Source: Frankiales bacterium
GTDB lineage: Bacteria > Actinomycetota > Actinomycetes > Mycobacteriales > SCTD01
Reading direction: 5' to 3'
DNA: 15,674 bases
NCBI GenBank assembly: GCA_025465145.1
Contig: JAODNS010000025.1
Location: forward strand, 1-15,674
Under the pieces are notes generated by a model. The model did no database searches. It had not been told where the DNA came from and was given only the letters and a program-made list of their open reading frames with translations. This document shows, piece by piece, positions 7,755-14,121 of this stretch; position 1 is the stretch's first letter, and each line of letters begins with the position of its first letter. The position numbers and the translations under genes are program-made.

Positions 7755-7866
7755 GGCTACTCCTCGGGGTCACGGGCGGGGCTGGTGCCGGGTGCAACCG
7801 GATGCGGCCCGTGCCGATTCCTGCGAAGGCCCCGGGCGGAGCACCTCCGTACGGCACGATGGCGCG

Positions 7867-9822
7867 ATGGGCTGGCACGTGGACGAGGTCGGTGGAGCGG
7901 AGCTGCTCGACCAGCTCGGCGACGCCGTCACCGTGATCGGGCCGGACTGGCGCTACCGGTACGTCTCGCCCGGCGCCGCCGTCATCATCGGCCGCCCTGC
8001 CGAGGACGTCGTCGGCCGGCACGTGTGGGACGAGGTGTTTCCGGAGGTCGTGGGGAGCCCGCAGCACGAGGCGGCCGTGCGCGCGATGACCACCCGCCGA
8101 CGGGAGGTCCTCGTCTGGTACTTCGACAGCGTCCAGCGCTGGTACAGCCAGCAGGCCCTGCCGGTCGGTGACGGGCTGGTCTTCGTCGTCAGCGACGTCA
8201 CCGATGCCGAGCGCGCCGGCCGGCGGTCGGAGGTGCTGGTGCGCGCCGGCGAGCGGCTCGCTCGGGCGGGCACGTACGAGGACGTCGCCGATGCCGTCCT
8301 CACCGACTGCCTCCCGCACGTCGGCGCAACCGGCGGAGGCGTGCTCCTGGTCGACCTCGAGCGCGACGTCGTCCAGTCGCTCGGCCTGCTGCTGCCCGAC
8401 GCGGCGATGACCCAGAGATGGTCCGAGTACCCGCTCGCCGTCTCGACGCCGGGCACGGACGCGTGGCGACAGGACGCGCCGGTGCACGTGGCCAGCCTGG
8501 CGGAGGCGCGCGAGCGATACCCGCACATCGTCGACGACATGGCGGCGACCGGGAAGCACGCGGTGTCGGCGTTCCCGCTGGTCAGCGGCGGCGAGCGGCT
8601 CGGCATCCTGGTCGTGGGCTTCCCGGAGGAGCGCGCCCTGCCGGTCGCGGACCTGCAGTTCCTGTCGACGTCCGCGGCGATGACGGCACAGGCGCTGTTG
8701 CGGGTGCGGTTGGTGGACGCGGAGCGCCGAAGCCTCAAGGCGCTGCAGCGCAGCCTGCTGCCGGGCGTGCTGCCGCACACGGCTGGACTGGCGGTCGCCG
8801 CCCGCTACCTCGCCAGCGACACGGCCGCCGAGGTCGGCGGCGACTGGTACGACGTCGTCGAGCTGCCCGGCGGCGCCGTCGGCCTGGTCATGGGCGATGT
8901 CGAGGGCCACGATCTCGGAGCGGCGGCCCTGATGGGTCTGGTGCGGGGGGCGGTGCGTGCGTATGCGCTCGACGGGCAGCCGCCGGCCGCCGTGATGGAG
9001 CGGGCCAACGCCTTCCTGAACGGGCTCGAGCTCGGCCGGATCGTCACGCTGTCGTATATGCAGGTGCACCCGGCCACCGGTCTGGTCACGACCGTCAGCG
9101 CCGGACATCCCCCGGCGCTCATCGCGTCCGACCTCGAGCCGGTGAAGGAGCTGCCGACGGAGACCGGGCCGCCGCTCGGCGTACCGGTGACCGGCCACCA
9201 GTGGCCGGAGACGACGACGCGGCTCGGCGACCGCGCCACGCTCGTGCTGTTCACCGACGGGCTCGTGGAGTCGCGCGGCTCGGACATCGACCACGGCATC
9301 GCCCGGGTTGCGGACGCACTGTCGCGGGGGCGTCACGAGGATCCCTCGGCCCTGGCCGACCAGCTGCTGCACGTGCGGGCGGACAACGCGTACGACGACG
9401 TCGCGGTCGTGGTCGCGCGGGTCACGGAGGTGGCGCCGCGCACGACGGCAGTGGTCCGGCAGCTGCCCGCCCGCCCGACCTCGGTCCACCTGGCACGCCG
9501 GTTCAGCCGACAGCTGCTCGAGACCTGGGACGTGCCGCCGCGCGTCGTCGAGAACGTCGAGCTCGTCGTCAGCGAGCTGGTGACGAACGCCGCGCGGCAC
9601 AGCGAGGACGCGCTGGAGGTCGCGCTGGAGCAGCTGCCGACCGTGCTGCGCGTGACGGTCACGGACACCAGCCACCGGCTGCCGGTCGAGGCGGCGCCGG
9701 TCGAGGACGACGCGACGTCCGGCCGCGGTCTGCTGCTCGTCGAGGCGGTCGCGGCCCGATGGGGCGTCGACTCGAGCGGGCTGAGCAAGCGCGTCTGGGC
9801 GGAGTTCGACCTCCCGGGCTAG
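7867..9822 (+). CDS. PAS-GAF-PP2C (SpoIIE)-HATPase signalling protein
   Basis: A 651-residue cytoplasmic protein with four modules. A PAS domain (about 10-115, DAVTVIGPDWRYRYVSPGAA) is followed by a GAF domain (about 120-280). The PP2C/SpoIIE serine phosphatase (about 290-515) has LQRSLLPG, metal-binding Asp326/Asp329 in GGDWYD, Asp344 in GDVEGH, Asp464 in FTDG and Asp510/Asp511 in YDDVAVV. The HATPase_c domain (about 520-650) has Glu570 and Asn574 in VSELVTNAARHS and a GRGLLL glycine loop. It joins an RsbU-like phosphatase and an RsbW-like kinase in one chain, as in partner-switching control of anti-sigma factor antagonists. No STAS antagonist gene is seen in the window. The ATG at 7867 fits the PAS start but lacks a clear Shine-Dalgarno. 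It is divergent from the OsmC-like gene by 112 bases. Confidence 0.92.
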   Translation: MGWHVDEVGGAELLDQLGDAVTVIGPDWRYRYVSPGAAVIIGRPAEDVVGRHVWDEVFPEVVGSPQHEAAVRAMTTRRREVLVWYFDSVQRWYSQQALPVGDGLVFVVSDVTDAERAGRRSEVLVRAGERLARAGTYEDVADAVLTDCLPHVGATGGGVLLVDLERDVVQSLGLLLPDAAMTQRWSEYPLAVSTPGTDAWRQDAPVHVASLAEARERYPHIVDDMAATGKHAVSAFPLVSGGERLGILVVGFPEERALPVADLQFLSTSAAMTAQALLRVRLVDAERRSLKALQRSLLPGVLPHTAGLAVAARYLASDTAAEVGGDWYDVVELPGGAVGLVMGDVEGHDLGAAALMGLVRGAVRAYALDGQPPAAVMERANAFLNGLELGRIVTLSYMQVHPATGLVTTVSAGHPPALIASDLEPVKELPTETGPPLGVPVTGHQWPETTTRLGDRATLVLFTDGLVESRGSDIDHGIARVADALSRGRHEDPSALADQLLHVRADNAYDDVAVVVARVTEVAPRTTAVVRQLPARPTSVHLARRFSRQLLETWDVPPRVVENVELVVSELVTNAARHSEDALEVALEQLPTVLRVTVTDTSHRLPVEAAPVEDDATSGRGLLLVEAVAARWGVDSSGLSKRVWAEFDLPG

Positions 9823-9878
9823 CCGGCTGTGGCTACGCGGCCAGGGTCAGCGCGCGACGTACCGGGCAGGAGCGCGGC

Positions 9879-10031
9879 GTGCTGAGACTGCCCACGGACC
9901 CCGAGCCCGCTGACGTGACCGACGTGGACGACGTGGCGCTCGCCGAGAGCCTGCAGGACAGGCTCCGGCGGGACGAGCAGACGGCGCGAGTGCTCCGGGA
10001 GTACCTGGTGGAGCACCCACCCGTCGGCTAG
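9879..10031 (+). CDS. Small acidic hypothetical protein (50 residues)
   Basis: Not recognised. The GTG start at 9879 has AGGAG at 9868-9872, exactly 6 bases upstream, one of the best ribosome binding sites in the window. The peptide begins MLRLPTDPEPADVTDVDDVA, strongly acidic, followed by a charged amphipathic helix (LAESLQDRLRRDEQTARVLREYL). Codon third positions are G/C-rich. It lies 56 bases after the PAS-GAF-PP2C-HATPase gene on the same strand and may be cotranscribed, so a partner or regulator role is conceivable but not shown. Its TAG stop overlaps the TAG of the converging membrane-protein gene within CTAG (10028-10031). Confidence 0.7.
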   Translation: MLRLPTDPEPADVTDVDDVALAESLQDRLRRDEQTARVLREYLVEHPPVG

Positions 10032-10189
10032 ACCCGCGCGCCGCGGCCCTTGAAGATGCTGTAGCCGCCGGGTCCGACGAGGCAGGCGACCACGAGCAGC
10101 ACGATGCCGAGGATGATCGCGCCGCTGAGCAGCTTCACGATCCCGACAACGGCGATGATGGCGGCGATGATCCACAGGAGGAAGTTCAT
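10028..10189 (-). CDS. Very small membrane protein (53 residues)
   Basis: From the ATG at 10189 the protein is almost entirely hydrophobic: one segment at about 3-20 (NFLLWIIAAIIAVVGIVKLL), a second at about 24-39, then a Gly-rich end, GPGGYSIFKGRG, with basic residues that should stay in the cytoplasm. It resembles the small two-helix membrane proteins often seen in actinobacteria, but I recognise no named function. No clear Shine-Dalgarno precedes the ATG. The frame is open upstream without a stop into a GAF-domain coding segment as far as an ATG at 10570, so the product could instead be a 180-residue GAF-membrane fusion. I favour the separate small protein because the hydrophobic part starts exactly at its own ATG. 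Confidence 0.6.
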   Translation of the reverse strand: MNFLLWIIAAIIAVVGIVKLLSGAIILGIVLLVVACLVGPGGYSIFKGRGARV

Positions 10190-10648
10190 GCGCCGGTAGT
10201 ACCCGTCTGTGACGGTGCTACTCCAGAACGTCGCTGCCCGCGCCCTGCGCCGGGCCGCCAGCGGCAACGACATGACAGCCCGGCCGCCGAGTGCCGCCGC
10301 CTTCCGGCCGTAGACCGGGAACCGCTGGTCGTCGCCCAGGTCACGCACCCGGGAGACGCTGCCCTCGCGCAGGCAGTCCAGACAGGGGCCCTCCTGCTCG
10401 CGGTACTGCAGCTCGTCGAGCGCCAGCGACCACTCGCCGTCCGCCGCAGCCGCGGCCGGCACGCCGTCGGCGCGCATCGTCAGCGAAGCCCCGTCGCAGT
10501 GCTGCACCACCTCGGTGGCGACCGAGGTCACCCGCCGCAGCGCGGACGGCAGGTCGGGCTCGGAGAGCATGACGCCCGCCAGCTAGGACAGGATCCGCGC
10601 GGACTCGTACGGCAGGTCGACCTGCGCCGAGTCGTGAGGGTGGTCCAT
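10190..10648 (-). pseudogene. GAF-domain gene interrupted by in-frame TAG and lacking its C-terminal part
   Basis: From an ATG at 10648, directly after the stop of the receiver-like gene (TAG then ATG), the frame reads 21 codons and meets TAG at 10585-10583 (codon 22). It then continues unbroken. The continuation is plainly a GAF domain of the type found in actinobacterial GAF-ANTAR regulators: LSEPDLPSALRRVTSVATEVV, then QEGPCLDCLREGSVSRVRDL, then RKAAALGGRAVMSLPLA. A CAG-to-TAG change would explain the stop, since LSQLAGVMLSEPDL would be normal family sequence. After SLPLA the similarity is lost, there is no ANTAR domain, and the frame runs into the small membrane protein. Translation could restart at the ATG at 10570, 12 bases after the TAG. 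I judge it a decaying gene; reinitiation or readthrough are alternatives. Confidence 0.6.
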
Positions 10649-11293
10649 CTACGCGCTCGGGGGCGCGACGAGCAGGCACAGGTCACGCGCGACCTCTGCC
10701 GGCGGAACGCGGCGGGTGAAGGCGGTGCGGGCGCCGGCCTCGAGGAGGGGGGCGATGGCGTCCTCGTACGAGACGTGCGCCACGGCGAGGGTGCGCGGCG
10801 CGAACTGCAGGACCTGCCGGATCACCTCGGCACCGTTGATCATCGGCAGCTTGTCCTCGACGAGCAGCAGGTCGGGCTGCTCGGCGACGCTGACGCCCAC
10901 GGCGTCGGCGCCGTTCTCGACCTGCGCGACGACGTCGACTCCGGCGGCCACGAGCCCCGCGCCGACCTTCTCGAGGAACCACGCGTTGCGGTGGGCGAGC
11001 ACTGCGCGGGCGGGCGCTGCGTCGCGGACCAGCCGCGTCGACTGGGCCAGGTGCTGCCCCGTGCGGGCCACGATGGCCTCGTGCTGCCGGCGCACCACGT
11101 CCATCCTGCGCGCGAGGTCGAGCCGCATCTCGCGGCTGCGGCCGGCCGCCGCGGCGTCGTCTTCGACCAGTGTCAGCGGCCGGTGCGAGGCGTTCCACGC
11201 ACCGATGCCCGCGAGCTGGTCGCGGACCAGCTCAGGCCCGGTGCGCGCGGTCCACGCGCGGTTCAGGGCTTCCGCGTCAGCGGTCGATGTCAT
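10649..11293 (-). CDS. Receiver-like (degenerate response regulator) protein
   Basis: A 214-residue protein. Residues 1-95 are charged and helical and match no domain I recognise. Residues 96-210 look like a CheY receiver: ARAVLAHRNAWFLEKVGAGL, then PDLLLVEDKLPMINGAEVI with the likely phospho-acceptor Asp147, VAHVSYED at 171-178 and GARTAFTRRV near 187-196. The acidic pair normally at the end of the first strand is replaced by Ala-His (100-101), and the conserved Lys near the end by Arg (194-195). Phosphorylation may therefore be absent or unusual. There is no DNA-binding output domain. The ATG at 11293 is preferred over an upstream in-frame start; its Shine-Dalgarno is weak. The stop abuts the interrupted GAF gene, so the two were coupled. 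Confidence 0.72.
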   Translation of the reverse strand: MTSTADAEALNRAWTARTGPELVRDQLAGIGAWNASHRPLTLVEDDAAAAGRSREMRLDLARRMDVVRRQHEAIVARTGQHLAQSTRLVRDAAPARAVLAHRNAWFLEKVGAGLVAAGVDVVAQVENGADAVGVSVAEQPDLLLVEDKLPMINGAEVIRQVLQFAPRTLAVAHVSYEDAIAPLLEAGARTAFTRRVPPAEVARDLCLLVAPPSA

Positions 11294-11327
11294 GGCGCGA
11301 CTCGTCTCTGTGCACCTGGGGCGGGCG

Positions 11328-11346
11328 CGCTGCACGAGGTGCAGCG
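11328..11346 (-). repeat. Inverted repeat in the leader of the receiver-like gene
   Basis: CGCTGCAC and its exact complement GTGCAGCG are separated by GAG (8-base stem, 3-base loop), 35 bases before the ATG at 11293 and downstream of a candidate -10. It may be an operator or an RNA hairpin in the leader. Confidence 0.45.
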
Positions 11347-11390
11347 ACGTCAGACTCTGGTCCGAGTGGCTGCTGGCTCAACCGGTGGCG

Positions 11391-11396
11391 ATCATA
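11391..11396 (-). promoter_or_regulatory. Candidate -10 element for the receiver-like gene
   Basis: TATGAT on the minus strand matches the TATAAT consensus in five of six bases and stands out in this GC-rich intergenic stretch. It lies 97 bases before the ATG at 11293. No TTGACA-like -35 is visible 17 bases upstream, so support is the -10 alone. Confidence 0.4.
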
Positions 11397-11419
11397 ACCC
11401 GCCGGGCCGGTCTGCGGGG

Positions 11420-11493
11420 TGGGCGTAACAGGACTCGAACCTGTGACCTCACGCGTGTGAAGCGTGCGCTCTAACCAACTGAGCTATACGCCC
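11420..11493 (-). tRNA. tRNA-Val (anticodon CAC)
   Basis: On the minus strand the seven-pair acceptor stem GGGCGTA/TACGCCC encloses a D arm (GCTC/GAGC), an anticodon stem CACGC/GCGTG with loop TTCACAC (anticodon CAC, reading GTG), and a T arm ACAGG/CCTGT with loop TTCGAGT. The discriminator is A at 11420. No CCA is encoded. All stems pair fully. It stands alone between the receiver-like gene and the PGPGW-type gene. Confidence 0.97.
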
Positions 11494-11516
11494 GCGGTGC
11501 CTGTGGAAGCGGCCGA

Positions 11517-11522
11517 ACACTA
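11517..11522 (-). promoter_or_regulatory. Possible -10 element for tRNA-Val(CAC)
   Basis: TAGTGT (TAnnnT) on the minus strand lies 23 bases upstream of the tRNA 5' end and overlaps the TAG stop of the upstream PGPGW-type gene. No convincing -35 is seen. Confidence 0.3.
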
Positions 11523-11891
11523 CCCGAACGAGCCGGTCACGCGGTCGACCACGTCGTACCGCCGCACCGCCACGAGAGCCGCCGCGACGAGCAGCAGGCC
11601 GGCCCCGGTGACCACGGCGGAGCTGACGGGCCGCCGGCGCGCCTTGGCCCACGCCTCCCGTGCGCTGTCGGTCACGCGATCGCGCAGCCGCTCTGCCCAG
11701 GCGAACTCCGTCGACCAGATGTAGACGCCGAGCAGCACCGGCGGGATCGTCAGCGGTCCCGGCAGCACGACCAGAGCGAGGCCGAGGCCGACGAACAGCG
11801 CGCCGAGCAGGAGCACCACGACCTTCAGCAGCAGCGCGCCGCCCGGCGTACGGCGCAGCCGCGCGCGGAAGCCGGTCTCGGAGGGGCTCAT
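11520..11891 (-). CDS. PGPGW-type transmembrane protein
   Basis: A 123-residue membrane protein that fits the actinobacterial PGPGW family of unknown function. Hydrophobic segments lie at about 22-43, 47-61 and 91-109. The family hallmark follows the first: VVLPGPLTIPPVLLGVYIWSTEFAWAERL, with Pro44-Gly45-Pro46 and the conserved Trp and Glu residues. A basic stretch (KARRRP, 83-88) precedes the last segment. The ATG at 11891 has AGGA about 9 bases upstream. It lies between the RskA-like gene and the tRNA-Val on the same strand, 21 bases after rskA, so it may be cotranscribed with the sigma/anti-sigma pair, though no functional link is known to me. Confidence 0.82.
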   Translation of the reverse strand: MSPSETGFRARLRRTPGGALLLKVVVLLLGALFVGLGLALVVLPGPLTIPPVLLGVYIWSTEFAWAERLRDRVTDSAREAWAKARRRPVSSAVVTGAGLLLVAAALVAVRRYDVVDRVTGSFG

Positions 11892-11912
11892 GGCGTCGAT
11901 CCTGCCGGAACG

Positions 11913-12698
11913 TCAGGCGGGCAGCGGCCCGTTGGCGATCGGCAGGCTGCCCGGGGCCTGGGGCGCGCGACGCCCGGGCTCCTTCGTGACGGCGAAGGCG
12001 GTCCACCCCTTCAGCGAGGTGACCAGCCGCAGGTCGCGGACCACGTGCACGCCGTCGCCGCGCACGTCGAAGGCGCCAACGGGCCTGGTGCCGGTGTCAC
12101 CCGTCTGCCAGAGCACGTACGTCGAGGCGTCGGTGTCGTTGGGCTCGAGGCCGTCGACGACGAGCGACACGGTGCTGCTGTCGTGCATCACGGCGTACGC
12201 GACGGGCCGGCCGGACGCGTCGTTGAGCGGCACCCGCTCGCCCTTCTCCATGGCGCGCAGTGCGGCGGTCACCCGGTCCGCGCGACCTTCGACGTCGGAC
12301 TTGCCAGCGCGCAGCGAGGCGTTCCAGACCCCGAGCGAGAGCACCAGCGCGGCCGCGGCGGCGACGGCGGTCCACGTGCGTGGCAGCGAACCGCGGCGGC
12401 GGGCGCGGGCGGCGTCGAGGCTGATCGGCTCGGGTGTCGGCGCGACGTCGGGCAGCGCGTAGCCGCGACCGGAGGAGGCGACGCCGGCGCGGATGCCCGC
12501 GAGCAGGCTGTCGGGCAGCTCGACCGGGGCGGCGGCGTACGCCAGGTGCGCCGCGGTCTCCCGGTGCTCGGCCACCGCTCGCTGACAGGCGGCGCAGCTG
12601 GGCAGGTGGCCGAGGAAGGCCGCCTCGTCGCCCGGCTCCAGCGCGGACAGGGCGTGGCCGGCGGCCAGCTCCTCGAACCGCTCGTGGGGGGCGTTCAT
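11913..12698 (-). CDS. rskA: Membrane anti-sigma factor, RskA-like
   Basis: Holds the partner ECF sigma factor at the membrane and releases it on signal, in this family by regulated proteolysis. The 261-residue protein has an N-terminal cytoplasmic anti-sigma domain with the H-x3-C-x2-C zinc motif (His31, Cys35, Cys38 in HLPSCAACQ), a Pro/Arg-rich linker, one membrane segment at about 109-125 (WTAVAAAAALVLSLGVW) and an extracytoplasmic domain of about 130 residues. The latter has the RskA pattern: STVSLVVDGLEPN, then TYVLWQTGDTGTRPVGAFDV, and a final LKGWTAFAVTKEPG. The ATG overlaps the sigma-factor stop as ATGA, so the two are made together. By family the topology is N-in, C-out. The signal is unknown. 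Confidence 0.9.
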   Translation of the reverse strand: MNAPHERFEELAAGHALSALEPGDEAAFLGHLPSCAACQRAVAEHRETAAHLAYAAAPVELPDSLLAGIRAGVASSGRGYALPDVAPTPEPISLDAARARRRGSLPRTWTAVAAAAALVLSLGVWNASLRAGKSDVEGRADRVTAALRAMEKGERVPLNDASGRPVAYAVMHDSSTVSLVVDGLEPNDTDASTYVLWQTGDTGTRPVGAFDVRGDGVHVVRDLRLVTSLKGWTAFAVTKEPGRRAPQAPGSLPIANGPLPA

Positions 12699-13369
12699 CG
12701 GGGGTTCCTCGGATCAGGGGTGGGTGGGTCGAAGGAGGTGGCGGCGTCGGAGATGCCGTCGAGGGACTCGCGCAGCTTCTTCATGCCGGCGAGCATCCGG
12801 GTCTTCACCGTGCCCAGCGGGGTGTCGGTCAGACCTGCGATCTCGCGCTGCGTGTAGCCGCCGAAGTAGGCGAGCGTCAGGGCCTCGCGCTGCGCGACCG
12901 GGAGGGTGTGCAGCGCCTCGCGGACGCGGGACCGGCGCAGCAGGGACCAGACCTCCTCCCCCACCTCCGGGGCGTCCGACTCCTGCAGCTCGAGGCCGTC
13001 GGCGGTGGTGCGGCGCTTGCGGAGGTTCTCCTCGCGGCGGACGGCGTCGACGGCCTTGTGGTGCGTCATCGACAGCAGCCAGGACGAGAACCCGCCGCGG
13101 GCGGCGTCGAACCGGGACGCGTCGCGCCAGACGGTGAGAAAGACCTCCTGCACCACGTCCTGGGCGAACTGGTCGTCCGCGAGGATCCGGCGGGCGAGGC
13201 CGTAGCAGGGGCGGCCGTACCGGCGGTACAGCGCCTCCAGCGCCCCGCCGTCGCCCTCGGTGACGCGCGCCACGAGGCCGCGGTCGTCGAGGCCGTCGTA
13301 CCGGGGGTCGACGCCCGTCTGCGGCGTCACCGGGCGCTGGCCGGCGGGGCCGCTCCGGGGAAGCGTCAC
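12695..13369 (-). CDS. sigK: ECF RNA polymerase sigma factor, SigK-like
   Basis: A 224-residue ECF (group 4) sigma factor. Region 2 (about 44-112) has YRRYGRPCYGLARRIL, then DVVQEVFLTVWRDASRFD and the -10-recognition segment FSSWLLSMTHHKAVDAVRRE. Region 4 (about 148-200) has LPVAQREALTLAYFGGYTQ and the helix-turn-helix GLTDTPLGTVKTRMLAGMKKL. No region 3 is present. The RskA-like partner directly downstream supports the SigK-type call. I chose the GTG at 13369, which has GAGG 6 bases upstream and lies just after a candidate SigK-type promoter; a GTG at 13381 has no ribosome binding site and would fall at or before the predicted transcript start. The long open frame upstream of 13381 is not coding. 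It probably controls its own operon. Confidence 0.9.
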   Translation of the reverse strand: MTLPRSGPAGQRPVTPQTGVDPRYDGLDDRGLVARVTEGDGGALEALYRRYGRPCYGLARRILADDQFAQDVVQEVFLTVWRDASRFDAARGGFSSWLLSMTHHKAVDAVRREENLRKRRTTADGLELQESDAPEVGEEVWSLLRRSRVREALHTLPVAQREALTLAYFGGYTQREIAGLTDTPLGTVKTRMLAGMKKLRESLDGISDAATSFDPPTPDPRNPR

Positions 13370-13388
13370 GGAGGTCCTCACGGCAGGT

Positions 13389-13415
13389 GTTCGCAGCAGA
13401 GCGCCCAGCGGATGG
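13389..13415 (-). promoter_or_regulatory. Candidate SigK-type autoregulatory promoter
   Basis: On the minus strand CCATCC (13415-13410), 15 bases, then GCGAAC (13394-13389). As I recall, mycobacterial SigK promoters use CCATCC, 16-17 bases, CCGAAT; the -35 here is exact and the -10 matches four of six with slightly short spacing. The predicted transcript start near 13382 leaves a leader of about 12 bases holding the GAGG of sigK. Confidence 0.5.
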
Positions 13416-13427
13416 GTTGCGCGCAAC
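13416..13427. promoter_or_regulatory. Perfect 12-base palindrome abutting the sigK -35 (operator candidate)
   Basis: GTTGCGCGCAAC is a perfect 12-base palindrome directly upstream of the candidate -35, between divergent sigK and the Ssg-family gene. Its place suits binding by a dimeric activator or repressor. No regulator for it is identifiable here. Confidence 0.45.
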
Positions 13428-13552
13428 GTACGCGACGGCGAGCGGCCCCGCGAGCGCAGCCGAACGGGTGACGCGTGATTAGGAACGCGCGGGTGCGGGG
13501 ACCTTAGGACCCGAGGGCCAGCCGGTCCAGCAGCCCGTCCAGGAGGTCGGCC

Positions 13553-13990
13553 ATGACTCCCCGCCCCACCTGCGTGAGCACGGAGCTCCAGCTGCGCCTG
13601 GTGGTCCCGGGTGCGGCCTCCCTGCCGGTGCGCGCCGGGCTGTGCTACGACGTCGCCGACCCGTACGCCGTCCAGGTCGCCTTCCACACCGGTGGCGCCG
13701 ACGGCGAGTCCGTCGAGTGGACGTTCGCCCGCCAGCTGCTCACCGACGGCGTCACCGGCCCCGTCGGGGAGGGCGACGTGCAGGTCTGGCCGTCCGCCAG
13801 CGCCGGCTCGCCGGTCGTCTGCCTGTCGCTCTCCTCCCCCTCCGGCAAGGCCCTGTTCGAGGTCCCGCTGCCCGAGCTGGTCGACTTCCTCGGCCAGACG
13901 TACGTCGCCATCCCGACGGGCTCCGAGAGCGATCACGTGGACGTCGACGCGGAGCTCGCGCTGCTGCTCTGGGCCGAGCCCGAGCTCTGA
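13553..13990 (+). CDS. SsgA/SsgB-family sporulation and cell-division regulator
   Basis: A 145-residue protein of the SsgA-like family, which in streptomycetes and relatives guides FtsZ-ring placement and septum/wall remodelling during sporulation. Family blocks run through the whole length: STELQLRLVVPGAASLPVRA, CYDVADPYAVQVAFHTGG, ESVEWTFARQLLTDGV, GEGDVQVWPS and VVCLSLSSPSGKALFEVP, with a tail (LVDFLGQTYVAIP) like the usual C-terminal helix. Length is normal for SsgB-like members (about 135-145). I cannot tell SsgB from other paralogues by sequence alone, so no symbol is given. The ATG has a full AGGAGG at 13541-13546, 6 bases upstream. It is divergent from sigK across about 180 bases and followed by a tRNA cluster. 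Confidence 0.9.
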   Translation: MTPRPTCVSTELQLRLVVPGAASLPVRAGLCYDVADPYAVQVAFHTGGADGESVEWTFARQLLTDGVTGPVGEGDVQVWPSASAGSPVVCLSLSSPSGKALFEVPLPELVDFLGQTYVAIPTGSESDHVDVDAELALLLWAEPEL

Positions 13991-13998
13991 CCCTCTGC

Positions 13999-14004
13999 TA
14001 GGGT
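13999..14004 (+). promoter_or_regulatory. Possible -10 element for the tRNA-Gly-Cys-Val cluster
   Basis: TAGGGT, a form common in GC-rich actinobacterial promoters, lies 39 bases before tRNA-Gly and 8 bases after the Ssg-family stop. No good -35 is visible 17 bases upstream (inside the coding end), so this is tentative. Confidence 0.3.
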
Positions 14005-14017
14005 TCCGACTCGTTGC

Positions 14018-14037
14018 GAGGCCGGTTCTACGGCCTC
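14018..14037 (+). repeat. Hairpin between the Ssg-family gene and tRNA-Gly
   Basis: GAGGCCG and its exact complement CGGCCTC flank a 6-base loop (GTTCTA), ending 6 bases before the tRNA-Gly 5' end. It could be a terminator for the Ssg-family gene or a leader structure for tRNA processing. No T run follows. Confidence 0.45.
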
Positions 14038-14043
14038 TGACAC

Positions 14044-14116
14044 GCGGACGTGGCTCAGTTGGTAGAGCACAACCTTGCCAAGGTTGGGGTCGCGGGTTCG
14101 AATCCCGTCGTCCGCT
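14044..14116 (+). tRNA. tRNA-Gly (anticodon GCC)
   Basis: Acceptor stem GCGGACG/CGTCCGC, D arm GCTC/GAGC, anticodon stem CAACC/GGTTG with loop TTGCCAA (anticodon GCC, reading GGC and GGT), T arm GCGGG/CCCGT with loop TTCGAAT and one G-T pair, discriminator T. No CCA is encoded. It is first of a Gly-Cys-Val cluster of a kind common in actinobacteria. Confidence 0.97.
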
Positions 14117-14121
14117 CGAAA

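Noticed and set aside
7210..9675. 821-codon minus-strand open frame opposite the sensor gene
   Set aside because: Antisense shadow with low-complexity composition; the plus strand encodes PAS, GAF, PP2C and HATPase motifs.
11101..11128. Plus-strand CCATCC-N16-CCGCAT, close to a SigK promoter
   Set aside because: Lies inside the receiver-like coding region, antisense to it, and points at no plausible gene; likely chance.
11420..11493. tRNA-Val as an integration site for a mobile element
   Set aside because: No integrase, no repeated tRNA 3' end and no change in base composition nearby.
13504..13554. 16-codon minus-strand open frame (MADLLDGLLDRLALGS) over the Ssg-gene ribosome binding site
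   Set aside because: Looks like a neat amphipathic helix, but it is very short, has no ribosome binding site of its own and arises partly from the AGGAGG complement.
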